Shown here piece by piece: positions 52,168 to 60,822 of a stretch of DNA of 64,000 nt (its first letter is position 1; the number at the start of each line of letters is the position of its first letter). The position numbers were made by a program, and so were the translations under genes. Under the pieces are notes generated by a model. It did no database searches. It had not been told where the DNA came from and worked only from the letters and a program-made list of their open reading frames with translations. Origin of the DNA: Acidobacteriota bacterium (GTDB lineage Bacteria > Acidobacteriota > Terriglobia > Bryobacterales > Bryobacteraceae); NCBI GenBank assembly GCA_025352795.1, contig JANXSF010000063.1:16503-80502 (forward strand), in the 5' to 3' direction.

Positions 52168-55100
52168 TTAGTCATCATTGGTTTGCTGCGGCTGATCCAG
52201 TGTTCGCAAGCGGATTTTATCCGCCATTTCCCAACTGCTCTTCCGTAACATTTCGTCATAAGGATCGGGACGACCTTTACTGGGCCTCCGATAAAAATCA
52301 CGCAGTACTTCAATCGATTTCTCATTGCCGATGTGCGTCAGCGCATCCAGTGCATAGCGCGTGAGTTGCTTGCGATCATTGGGGTTCATCTTCCGCGGCG
52401 GATCAATGCCCAGGGCGATTTGGGCAGGGTCAAAGCGACGTTCCAAAATGTGATGACAAACCTGCAAAAGCTGTGCCTGCCTTGCTGCGCCGCGTGTCAT
52501 GTCTAAAATTTCAGCCCAAGCCCGTAGCGCCCGACCTTGAATCAGCGCGTCTTCGCTACATAAGCTTTCTTTCAAAAAATCGATCTCAGGATCGCTCTCT
52601 GTAATCAGAGTAGCCCCGCCCAACTTGCCAATCGGGTAAATCAAGTAACTGCTTAACATGTTCTGAACTTGATCGTCAGGAATGGGGCCAGTAACTGTTT
52701 TTGTAAGTGCATCTGCCGGTGTAGAACTCTTCATGCGCTGAATTCCATCACTAACAATTTCCATAGCCACCGATGCCTGCATTTCAATGAGTGCGTCTAC
52801 AATGGGCCAGTGGACATCTTCATAAACCGGAGCTTCAAAGAACCGATCCTTCAAGCACGCATTAGATTCCGGAGTTCCCCAGGACGCCAGCGCGAAGGCT
52901 GCCACACCTGCCAACATGACTTCCTCCTTACCCGCATTCAGAAAAGATTTCAGAACAATTAAATCACCTTTTGCCCACGCGTGAAGCAAAGTATTGATCT
53001 CATCTTTGAATGCCGTGGCCTTTGTGTGTTGCGCCCAAAAGCGTTCTGCCAACCGCTGATGACGGAACAACAGCGTCATAGCTGCCAATCGAACACCGGA
53101 ATAATCCAGCCGCTTGGAAAGCGTTCCTTCCAATGCAGGCCGCAATGGATGCAATGCCAACTGCAGCAAATGACCGGCAATGCGCATCTCAGAATGGTCC
53201 AGGGCTTTGGTTGAATCTTCACTGAGCATGTACCCAAGCGCATCCACTGCCCTTTGCCGGGAGCGCGCCTGAAGGCCACTTTGCGGATGCGACCACCATA
53301 TAAGTGAATCGGCAAGCTGGTTGACAATCGCTTCTGGAATCACCTTTCCTGTGGCGTTTGCTTCACTCAGGCAGCGCGCCGCCAATAACAAATGTTCCCC
53401 TTCGCCAAATCCTAATTCCAGTAACATGCGTAACAATTCCGCAGGCTCATCCATACGCCCGGCAAGCAATAACAAGACAGCTTGCCAACGCCGTAAACGT
53501 TCCGGACTTCCCAAGCCAGAGACAATTTCCAGCAACCTTTCCCGACGGTCTGAAGGTGAAAGGTTACTCAAGTAACATGCCGTGAAGTAGGCGTGGGCGG
53601 CGTTATAACCGAATCTAAGTCCTTCGGGTCCACTTTCTACTAACAGGCGTGAGGTTATCATGCTGTTGCGGAACTGATCCAAGGAAAAATCACGTCCACC
53701 TCGCACGGAACTCATCAACGAGTAAGTTTCCGCAAGTTGCAGGTTGGGGGCAGAACGGGAATGCAACTGCCACGCCATGGATTCCATTAAAGCCCGGGCC
53801 AAAGAACCACAACCCGGCGCAAGTGAAATGGCCCCCAATTGATCCTGCAGAATTCGGGCAAGAACGTTGAATCGCGATTTCAGATTCAGTTGCTCCATGG
53901 AAGAGAATCGCAAAATTCGGCTGAGGATCCAAGGCACCCCAGCCAGATCGCGCAAAGGGCCGGTGAGCATCTGAATGGTTTCTGGAGTCAGTCCGTCCTT
54001 GTGCTGCAGAAACGTTTTCAGAGTTTGTGGTCGCAAATCCTGAACTATCAAAACTGTTGTCAACGATTCATTGAAGTACTCCGCTTTGAATGCCGATTGG
54101 TCCATGGAAATAAGGGCACAACGGTTTTCCGCCAAGGCTAGAAATTTCCAAATGTTATTGAAACCCTTCTTCAAATCATCAGGCCCAACGTCTTCGTCCG
54201 CATCCACAAGTAAGTGCAGCGCGTTCGATTGCAGCGAATTCCGCACCGTGCCTTCTTCAATGGCAACTCCTTCTTCGCGCAACCTGGTTTCCCAACCAGT
54301 CTCAATTACGGTGGTCGGATTTGAGCTATGGTTACAATCTTTCAGACGCACCAGAATGGGTTGGGGACCACGACCACTGGGGTCCGCATCATGCGCTAAC
54401 TGCACAAAAAGTCCCAGTAACAAGGAAGATTTCGCTCTACCTCGGCCACCCACAAGAACCACAATCTGATTCTGTTTCGCACTGCTTCTCAATTCGTTCA
54501 ACGCGGTTTCAGCAGCATCCATGCGCGTATCGGATGTTGGGTCATCCAGTTGCTTACAGACCACCTTGATATCGCGAACCACTGACACTTCAACAGGAAA
54601 CGGCTGCGTTACTTCGCGAGTTGTAGCAAACACCTTCGCCAACGCTTGAATCGACCTGCGCAGTGGTTCCGGTTCCCACAATTTTTGCCCGGCACGCAGA
54701 CGGGAATACAACACAGGGATTGCCCAATCGCCTACACTCGCTTGAAATATGGCATTCCGACCAGAGTTGCCCGCCACATCGGCATCACCAGTTAATAAAA
54801 GTTGCTGGTAAAAGGCGGCTGCAAACATGCGGGCTGCGGTCATGCCAACCAGATCTCGCATGGCCACCACGGCGGGTGCACCGGCTTGCACAAACTGCGA
54901 AGCCAAGCCGCCCATCGGCATGGTTTTATCTTTAGGATCACTCAGGCAGGATTGCAGAAAGATAAGTCGCGGCTTGTGAGACATCCACTGATCAATCAAC
55001 ACTTCACGACTGGGGTTTGCAGCGGCAAGTTTGCCCTGCTCATCCTCTAACATCAGAACGGATTGGTTTCTAACAAAGTTACCGTGAGCGATCAGGTGCA

Positions 55101-55785
55101 GTACATGTTTATCCGAAAGATTCGCGTCAACAGATTCAATAGTTACTGGCTTGTGAATAACTAAGCAATTTAGTTCTTCCAGGTCTTTCCGCAGTTGGGC
55201 AGGCACGTCGTGAAGACCGCACAGGATAGTAAGTTGCACCTGTTTTGCGCGGATCTCCAACTTCAGGGCAGTGAACAGAGTTTCAATTTCTTTGGCCACA
55301 TCAATCGGCTGAAACGGATCTTTCAAGTCCGATGGACTGGCGATGGCCAACAGTATCCTAAGCCCGAATTCCCGTGGTGTGGAATCGATTGAGGAGCGCA
55401 GAGGGATGAAGCGGGACACTGGTGATGCAGCATTCACACCCACCGGTAAATGCCCTGATGGCAGCAGAAACTCCCACTTAATGCGGTGTAAGTCCACTGC
55501 CCAATCCTCTTCATTCAGCATGATACGCAAACGGACACGGGGAGTGGCTCCAGCAGCAGAATTCAGGATGGTATTTAAATCGGGCAACCCGGTCAATAAG
55601 GTCGACCAAAGTGTTACACCGTATTCATGGGAAGATTCACATTCATCCAGTTTGTTGGAAGAAAGTAATATCGGCTTGCCCACGCACAATCCACCACCGT
55701 CAACCCACGCCTCAATCGGGTAAAGGCCACCGCTATCGGGTGCGTGAAATCTTAAAATTAGTTCACAGAAGTCATCAGTTGGCAT
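52168..55785 (-). CDS. CHAT-NACHT-HEAT NLR-like protein
   Basis: 1205 aa, first gene of the operon. Residues about 140-365 are a CHAT (caspase-like) domain with catalytic H234 (LHLIAHGNF) and C280 (IFLQSC). Residues about 440-700 are a STAND/NACHT-type ATPase with Walker A-like GGRGRAKSS at 446-454 (alanine instead of the last glycine) and Walker B LHLLVDADED. From about residue 700 to the end, repeated helix pairs resemble HEAT/armadillo repeats (LRRWQAVLLLLAGRMDEP, AGVAAFALASWGTPESNACL). This is the layout of an NLR: effector protease, switch ATPase, sensor repeats. It has no signal peptide. A TATAGT box lies about 35 nt upstream of the start, on the minus strand. Confidence 0.8.
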   Translation of the reverse strand: MPTDDFCELILRFHAPDSGGLYPIEAWVDGGGLCVGKPILLSSNKLDECESSHEYGVTLWSTLLTGLPDLNTILNSAAGATPRVRLRIMLNEEDWAVDLHRIKWEFLLPSGHLPVGVNAASPVSRFIPLRSSIDSTPREFGLRILLAIASPSDLKDPFQPIDVAKEIETLFTALKLEIRAKQVQLTILCGLHDVPAQLRKDLEELNCLVIHKPVTIESVDANLSDKHVLHLIAHGNFVRNQSVLMLEDEQGKLAAANPSREVLIDQWMSHKPRLIFLQSCLSDPKDKTMPMGGLASQFVQAGAPAVVAMRDLVGMTAARMFAAAFYQQLLLTGDADVAGNSGRNAIFQASVGDWAIPVLYSRLRAGQKLWEPEPLRRSIQALAKVFATTREVTQPFPVEVSVVRDIKVVCKQLDDPTSDTRMDAAETALNELRSSAKQNQIVVLVGGRGRAKSSLLLGLFVQLAHDADPSGRGPQPILVRLKDCNHSSNPTTVIETGWETRLREEGVAIEEGTVRNSLQSNALHLLVDADEDVGPDDLKKGFNNIWKFLALAENRCALISMDQSAFKAEYFNESLTTVLIVQDLRPQTLKTFLQHKDGLTPETIQMLTGPLRDLAGVPWILSRILRFSSMEQLNLKSRFNVLARILQDQLGAISLAPGCGSLARALMESMAWQLHSRSAPNLQLAETYSLMSSVRGGRDFSLDQFRNSMITSRLLVESGPEGLRFGYNAAHAYFTACYLSNLSPSDRRERLLEIVSGLGSPERLRRWQAVLLLLAGRMDEPAELLRMLLELGFGEGEHLLLAARCLSEANATGKVIPEAIVNQLADSLIWWSHPQSGLQARSRQRAVDALGYMLSEDSTKALDHSEMRIAGHLLQLALHPLRPALEGTLSKRLDYSGVRLAAMTLLFRHQRLAERFWAQHTKATAFKDEINTLLHAWAKGDLIVLKSFLNAGKEEVMLAGVAAFALASWGTPESNACLKDRFFEAPVYEDVHWPIVDALIEMQASVAMEIVSDGIQRMKSSTPADALTKTVTGPIPDDQVQNMLSSYLIYPIGKLGGATLITESDPEIDFLKESLCSEDALIQGRALRAWAEILDMTRGAARQAQLLQVCHHILERRFDPAQIALGIDPPRKMNPNDRKQLTRYALDALTHIGNEKSIEVLRDFYRRPSKGRPDPYDEMLRKSSWEMADKIRLRTLDQPQQTNDD

Positions 55786-55976
55786 GAGTCACCGACTTTA
55801 CAACTATGGGTGCAGGAATAACTATAACAGCGTATCAGTTATTTGTGTTGAATGCTTTACCTTGTCTTTTTTAACCTGTAAGAAGAAATGTGGACTCGTT
55901 AAATCCAAGGATGGCAAGGCGTCGTATTAAAAGTTGAAGCCCATAAAACTGGGATAAAAACAAGAGGAAACCTTTT

Positions 55977-56525
55977 ATGAACAAACGTAACTTTTTCAAA
56001 CTAACAGGCGCTTTTGCCATGATGGCCGTAGTCGCTTTTGCAAAGAACCCGATGGTTGGCGGCAAAGAAATGTTCCCCACCAAAAACATTGTTGAGAATG
56101 CTGTGAATTCGGCTGACCACACAACTTTAGTAGCTGCAGTGAAGGCGGCAGGCTTGGTGGACACGCTTTCCAGCGCAGGCCCATTTACCGTATTCGCCCC
56201 AGTGAATTCCGCTTTCGAGAAGTTGCCTATGGGAACCGTAGACACACTGCTGAAGCCTGAAAATAAAGATACACTGGTCAAGATTCTCACTTACCACGTG
56301 GTAGCAGGGAAGGTATCCAGTGCTGATCTGAAAAAGCAGATCAAGATGGGCGGCGGCAAGGCCATGTTGAAGACGGTGGCAGGCGGAACGCTTACAGCAA
56401 TGATGGATGGCACTTCCATTGTGCTGAAAGATGAAAAGGGTGGCATGTCCAAGATTACTCAGGCGAACGTGTTTCAATCGAACGGTGTGATTCACGTTGT
56501 TGACACCGTAGTAATGCCTAACTAA
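55977..56525 (+). CDS. Secreted fasciclin-domain protein
   Basis: 182 aa with a signal peptide (FFKLTGAFAMMAVVAFA). One FAS1 domain: FTVFAPVNSAFEKLP, ILTYHVVAGKVSSADL, and the closing NGVIHVVDTVVMP, the H1/H2 conserved boxes of the family. Fasciclin domains mediate adhesion or act as extracellular-matrix components. A clear Shine-Dalgarno (GAGG) precedes the ATG. It separates the CHAT-NACHT operon (divergent) from the CHAT-NB-ARC gene and has no evident link to either. Confidence 0.9.
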   Translation: MNKRNFFKLTGAFAMMAVVAFAKNPMVGGKEMFPTKNIVENAVNSADHTTLVAAVKAAGLVDTLSSAGPFTVFAPVNSAFEKLPMGTVDTLLKPENKDTLVKILTYHVVAGKVSSADLKKQIKMGGGKAMLKTVAGGTLTAMMDGTSIVLKDEKGGMSKITQANVFQSNGVIHVVDTVVMPN

Positions 56526-56633
56526 CTTTTGAGGTTGACTTACTCCTGACCGCCACGATCTAACCAGGATCGTTGCGGCCATTTGTTGTTACAAGCTACT
56601 CGAATTTGGGCGCCCTATATACAAGCTCCAACC

Positions 56634-56738
56634 GTTGTTGGGATAACCTGTGGTTAAAAGACCGCTCCCTCGCGGTCACGGCTCGGTAACGGACTAATTC
56701 TAACGAGCCGTGACCGCGAGAGAGCGGTTTTTCAAACA
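56634..56738. repeat. Dispersed palindromic repeat family A, copy 3
   Basis: 24-bp arms (56661-56684 with 56705-56728) of the same CCGCTCCCTCGCGGTCACGG sequence, one mismatch, preceded by the shared GTTGTTGGGATAACCTGTGG. It lacks the downstream CTGTCCGATTGCGG flank of copies 1 and 2. Confidence 0.85.
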
Positions 56739-56824
56739 TTCCGATTTCCAAAAATCTGGTATTTTCGAGGGTATTCGGTTTAAATACGATTGCGGTAGTC
56801 TTCTGCATACCCAGTGATCGCATA

Positions 56825-56830
56825 TATACT
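56825..56830 (+). promoter_or_regulatory. Putative -10 box, leaderless start of CHAT-NB-ARC gene
   Basis: TATACT, 9 nt before the ATG at 56840; no Shine-Dalgarno between them. Confidence 0.45.
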
Positions 56831-56839
56831 GAACTTACA

Positions 56840-59746
56840 ATGCCCGTAAAGCCCCTTGTGATTCAGCATGTGGAAGGGTCGAACCCGTGTTCCTTCACCC
56901 TGATCCGCCACCACGACCTTAAATCGGTGCAGGGGATTACCATTGCCTCGCCGTATGCGTTTACGGTAACGAACCAGCCTGAATCCCGCTTGATGACGCG
57001 GCTTGGCTGGTATCTGGAAACTTTTCTCGCTTATCCATATCCCCCTGAAACAGCGAATGCCGAGCATTTGCTAGCAGCTTTGCAAGGCTGGGGGACGGAG
57101 GCGTTCAACGCACTGTTCGACCACGGAAATGGGCGTGAGTGGCTGAAAAAGTGCGACCTTCTGCAGGTGCAGAGTGACGATCCTAAAATTCTATCCTGGC
57201 CATGGGAAGCACTGTTCGATCCCCGAACCAACTATGTGGCGCATAGTCGGCGAATTGAACGGCGGCTGAACAAAGTGGATGATCCTGCCCCGTTGCCCGA
57301 CTCGTTACCCCTGGAGCGAGTGAATATCCTACTGGTGGTGGCGCGACCCTTCGACAACGATGTGGGCTACCATTCCATCGCCCGGCCACTGGTGGAACTA
57401 CTCAAGAACCAGCGCATGGCGGCGCATGTGGATGTGTTGCGGCCACCCACGTTTGAAAAGCTTCGTCAGCACCTGCGCACGCATCCAGGTTACTATCACG
57501 TTCTCCACTTTGATGGCCACGGCAGCTTTGCAAATGGAGGCAGTGAAGGGTCCACGCACCAGTTGCAAGCGAGTCAGGGCTGCCTGATTTTTGAAGACAC
57601 GCACGGGCAGCCCGATCCCAAACAGGCTTCTGAACTCAGCACGCTGTTGCGCGAATATGCGGTGCCTGCCGTGGTGCTGAATGCCTGCCAATCGGGCATG
57701 TTGGACGTCACTTCTGCGGACGCCTATTCCTCTGTGGCCACGTCGCTTTTAAAGGGCGGCGTGCGCAGTGTGGTGGCCATGGCCTATTCGCTGTACGTCA
57801 GCGGGGCGCAGGTGTTTCTGCCAGCATTTTACGGTCGTCTGTTTGAAGCGGGAAGTGTGGCGGAGGGTGTGCGAGCTGGACGGCAGCAGATGTTGGCCGA
57901 ACCATTGCGGATCTGTGCGCGCGGGCGCTTTCCGCTGCAAGATTGGTTGCTGCCGGTGCTGTATCAGCAGGCGCCACTGGACTTCACGTTTGCGGCCCAA
58001 GCCAAATGGGAACAGGCTGAAACGAAGTTGCCGGTGGAGGTGCAGCAGCATCGCGATGCCTATGGATTTGTGGGTCGCGATAAGTCGATCCTGCAGATGG
58101 AGCGGGCGTTGCATCGCCAGACACCAGCCATTCTGGTGCAAGGTTTGGGCGGCGTGGGCAAGACCACACTGGCACACGGATTTCTGCGTTGGCTGGATGA
58201 TACCGGTGGTCTGGATGGAGCACTATGGTTCGATTTCCGTGACATTCGAACGGCGGAGTATGTAATTAACCAGACTGGCCAAATGTTCTATGGGAAGAAC
58301 TTCGGCATTGCCAAGAACAAGCTGGAGCTGCTGGCCGAGAAGTTGCGCGATCAACGAGTGGTGATGGTTTGGGATAACTTCGAATCCACAGCGACGAACT
58401 TGACCGATGAGGATCGCGCTTTGCTGAGCGGGTTTTTGGATGCGATTCGTGGTGGGCGTGGAAAGGTGATTATCACTAGCCGTTCGCCCGAAGAATGGTT
58501 GGGACCGGCTCGGCGATTTCCGCTTCCGTTGCGTGGGCTGGATGGCGAAGCGCGATGGGAGTATTGTGAGGCGATTGTGCAGGACATGGGCCTGCAGGTG
58601 GAACGGAAGGATCCAGCACTGGTGCGGCTGATGGACCAACTGGCCGGGCATCCGCTGGCCATGCGGGCAGTGCTGCCCAAGTTGGAGACCATGTCCGCTG
58701 GTGGCATTGCTGAGGCGCTGCGGAAGAATATTGAGGAGTTGGGGTTAGATCCGAACGAGGAGCAGGGTCGGCTATTTGGGACGCTGCGATTTGTGGAGCA
58801 GGGGCTGGACGCGGAGTTGCGTCCACTGCTGGGTTTGGTGGGATTGCATGAAGGGTTTGTGGCCGTCGACTATTTGGAAGCGATGGCGAAGCAGGTGAAT
58901 GCCAGTTGGACTCGGGATCGGGTTGACCGGCTGATGGCGGAGCTGGGATCGGCTGGGTTGCTGACGGATGTGGGCAATGCAACCTTTGAAATGCATCCAC
59001 TACTGACCAGTTATCTACGTCGGCAGGTGGTGACGGAGGAATGTCAACGGGCGTTTGTGGATTTGATGGGTAGGTTTGCCGACCAGGTTGCGCGAAAGCA
59101 ATTGCACGAACAGCGGGTACCTTTCCTGCGGTTTGGGGTTAGCTTTCATTACGCGCTGGATTTGGCGGAGCGCCTTGCTAGGGAACAGGATGTGTCCGCG
59201 CTAACGCAAGCTTTGGCGTCTTACGCGCTGAATTCGCGGAATTTCGGTGATGCCAAACGGTTGTATGCACGGCAGGCGCAGCATTCGGCTGGGCGCGGTC
59301 ACTCAGAATTAGAAGCGGCGGCCTATCATCAACTGGGCATAGTGGCCGAAGAGGAGCGGGACTTTGCGGGAGCGCGGGAGTGGTACTTGAAATCGCTGGC
59401 CATTAAAGAGCAGCAGGGGAACCTGCATGGTGCTGCCATCAGCTATCACCAGTTGGGCAGGGTGGCCGAAGAGGAGCGGGACTTTGCGGGAGCGCGGGAG
59501 TGGTACCTGAAATCACTGGCTATTGAAGAGCAGCAGGGGAACCTGCATGGTGCGGCCAGCAGCTATCACCAGTTGGGCAGTGTGGCCGAAGAGGAGCGGG
59601 ACTTTGCGGGAGCGCGGGAGTGGTACCTGAAATCGCTGGCCATTAAAGAGCAGCAGGGGAACCTGCATGGTGCTGCCAGCAGCTATCACCAGTTGGAATT
59701 TTGGCGCGGCTGCAAGGGCATTTTGAGGAGAGTGGTGAATGGCTGA
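56840..59746 (+). CDS. CHAT-NB-ARC-TPR NLR-like protein, frameshifted at its 3' end
   Basis: 968 aa as read. Residues about 155-375 form a CHAT domain with catalytic H227 (HVLHFDGHGSF) and C283 (VVLNACQSGM). An NB-ARC ATPase follows: Walker A GLGGVGKTT near 435-443, a DNFES Walker B-like motif and VIITSRS, then a winged-helix region. The C-terminus is a TPR array made of three nearly identical 40-residue units (59341-59700). After the last unit the frame breaks: restoring one G in TTGGAATTTT at about 59694-59700 would join a conserved tail read in the other frame to 59916 (LARLQGHFEESGEWLIRSIV, LEAQWRDAGLGEFP). The intended protein is about 1025 aa. No signal peptide. Confidence 0.82.
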   Translation: MPVKPLVIQHVEGSNPCSFTLIRHHDLKSVQGITIASPYAFTVTNQPESRLMTRLGWYLETFLAYPYPPETANAEHLLAALQGWGTEAFNALFDHGNGREWLKKCDLLQVQSDDPKILSWPWEALFDPRTNYVAHSRRIERRLNKVDDPAPLPDSLPLERVNILLVVARPFDNDVGYHSIARPLVELLKNQRMAAHVDVLRPPTFEKLRQHLRTHPGYYHVLHFDGHGSFANGGSEGSTHQLQASQGCLIFEDTHGQPDPKQASELSTLLREYAVPAVVLNACQSGMLDVTSADAYSSVATSLLKGGVRSVVAMAYSLYVSGAQVFLPAFYGRLFEAGSVAEGVRAGRQQMLAEPLRICARGRFPLQDWLLPVLYQQAPLDFTFAAQAKWEQAETKLPVEVQQHRDAYGFVGRDKSILQMERALHRQTPAILVQGLGGVGKTTLAHGFLRWLDDTGGLDGALWFDFRDIRTAEYVINQTGQMFYGKNFGIAKNKLELLAEKLRDQRVVMVWDNFESTATNLTDEDRALLSGFLDAIRGGRGKVIITSRSPEEWLGPARRFPLPLRGLDGEARWEYCEAIVQDMGLQVERKDPALVRLMDQLAGHPLAMRAVLPKLETMSAGGIAEALRKNIEELGLDPNEEQGRLFGTLRFVEQGLDAELRPLLGLVGLHEGFVAVDYLEAMAKQVNASWTRDRVDRLMAELGSAGLLTDVGNATFEMHPLLTSYLRRQVVTEECQRAFVDLMGRFADQVARKQLHEQRVPFLRFGVSFHYALDLAERLAREQDVSALTQALASYALNSRNFGDAKRLYARQAQHSAGRGHSELEAAAYHQLGIVAEEERDFAGAREWYLKSLAIKEQQGNLHGAAISYHQLGRVAEEERDFAGAREWYLKSLAIEEQQGNLHGAASSYHQLGSVAEEERDFAGAREWYLKSLAIKEQQGNLHGAASSYHQLEFWRGCKGILRRVVNG
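59341..59700 (+). repeat. Three tandem 120-bp near-identical TPR-coding units
   Basis: Units 59341-59460, 59461-59580 and 59581-59700 differ by only about three to seven bases over the first 116 positions of each. Each encodes 40 residues centred on VAEEERDFAGAREWYLKSLA. Period is exactly three codon-multiples, so unit gain or loss keeps frame. The last four bases of unit 3 differ, marking the exit into the tail. Confidence 0.95.
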
Positions 59747-59929
59747 TCCGGAGTATTGTGACTTTCCGCCAGACGAACGACGAGCACCGGGCGCAACAAA
59801 GTATAGGGAACTTCCAAATCGCCCACCAGCGCGCCCCCGCGGAAGACCAGCAGAAACTGGAAGCCCAGTGGCGCGATGCCGGGCTAGGGGAGTTTCCCAC
59901 TTCGCCGCTTGAGTAGGTTGGTGCGGACT

Positions 59930-60688
59930 CTACTTTGCTTTTTGCCAGGTCGGAGAATGACCATGGGTGATCGCTTCTTGTAAGACGCCCCGCACCTTTC
60001 CAATCACCCGCGCCACATCCTCGCCAGCAGCAACTGGACCATGGCCTGCCACAACAAATGCCGGCTGCAACGCCTCCACCCGATCCAGTGATTCCAACCA
60101 GACCTTCCAATCCGCAACGGTCCCCGCGTCCAGATTCGGCAAATAAGCATTGATCAGGCAATCGCCACAATACAGCACGCCATCTTCCGGTAGCCACACG
60201 GAAAGGTTAGTATCGGTATGCCCCGGCGTCAGCAAAATGGTAGCGATGCAGCCACCCAAATCGAAGACGGTATCTTCATCGATGGGTCGATTCGGATTCG
60301 TGACTTCAGTATCAATGAAGAAAGCCCGTGCTTCCCCTTTTGCGCGGCGCACAGCGTCGGGAATTCCATTGTTGAACTCCGCGATTTCAGCAGTGAACTC
60401 TTCGGCTGTCCGAACAATGCCACGGTGACCCCAAACATCCACACCTTTTGCCCGAAAAAAGCCGTTTCCACCAATGTGGTCAAAGTGCTTTTCCGTGTTG
60501 ATGACTCGTAAAGTGTTTTGCGGACGCACCGCCGAGGCATATCCGTAGATAGTTTGGGCAGCCATCGTATTGCCGCCAGTGTCGACGATTAATGTAACGT
60601 TGTCCCCGACAAGGAATCCCGCATTCACAAACCAAGGGGCCGAGTAGCCCAGACCGGTCACAGCGTAACAGCGTTGGGAAAGGCGCAT
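59930..60688 (-). CDS. MBL-fold metallo-hydrolase
   Basis: 252 aa metallo-beta-lactamase fold. The metal motif reads NTEKHFDHIGGN, so the first histidine of HxHxDH is a glutamate while H-x-D-H is intact; a further ligand set is in LLTPGHTDTN, LYCGDCLIN and VVAGHGPVA. The Glu variant is known in several MBL subgroups. It is a probable cytoplasmic hydrolase of thioesters, lactones or phosphoesters. Its stop lies about 14 bp from the end of the CHAT-NB-ARC tail, convergently. Confidence 0.88.
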   Translation of the reverse strand: MRLSQRCYAVTGLGYSAPWFVNAGFLVGDNVTLIVDTGGNTMAAQTIYGYASAVRPQNTLRVINTEKHFDHIGGNGFFRAKGVDVWGHRGIVRTAEEFTAEIAEFNNGIPDAVRRAKGEARAFFIDTEVTNPNRPIDEDTVFDLGGCIATILLTPGHTDTNLSVWLPEDGVLYCGDCLINAYLPNLDAGTVADWKVWLESLDRVEALQPAFVVAGHGPVAAGEDVARVIGKVRGVLQEAITHGHSPTWQKAK

Positions 60689-60718
60689 CTCTTATTTTAG
60701 TTGCAGGGGAGCAGGTTG

Positions 60719-60762
60719 GAATGAAGACTTCGCTGGCAAGCGAGCTGGCAGGCGGAATCGCC
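60719..60762. repeat. Dispersed repeat family B, copy 3
   Basis: GAATGAAGACTTCGCTGGCA followed by AGCGAGCTGGCAGGCGGAAT, near-identical to the copy at 37886-37930. Confidence 0.6.
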
Positions 60763-60822
60763 TATAGTCTTCCCAATTTCTGAAGTTTCCCAGGCACTCG
60801 AAGGTGTGAAGAAAGCCCACCT

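Noticed and set aside
49486..55785. A bacterial gasdermin was looked for in the CHAT operon, since gasdermins often pair with proteases.
   Set aside because: None of the three proteins has gasdermin-like size or features; the middle protein is a clear alpha/beta hydrolase.
59341..59700. Considered as a CRISPR array or minisatellite because of the regular 120-bp period.
   Set aside because: There are no spacers, the units are contiguous and in frame, and they encode TPR motifs of the CHAT-NB-ARC protein.
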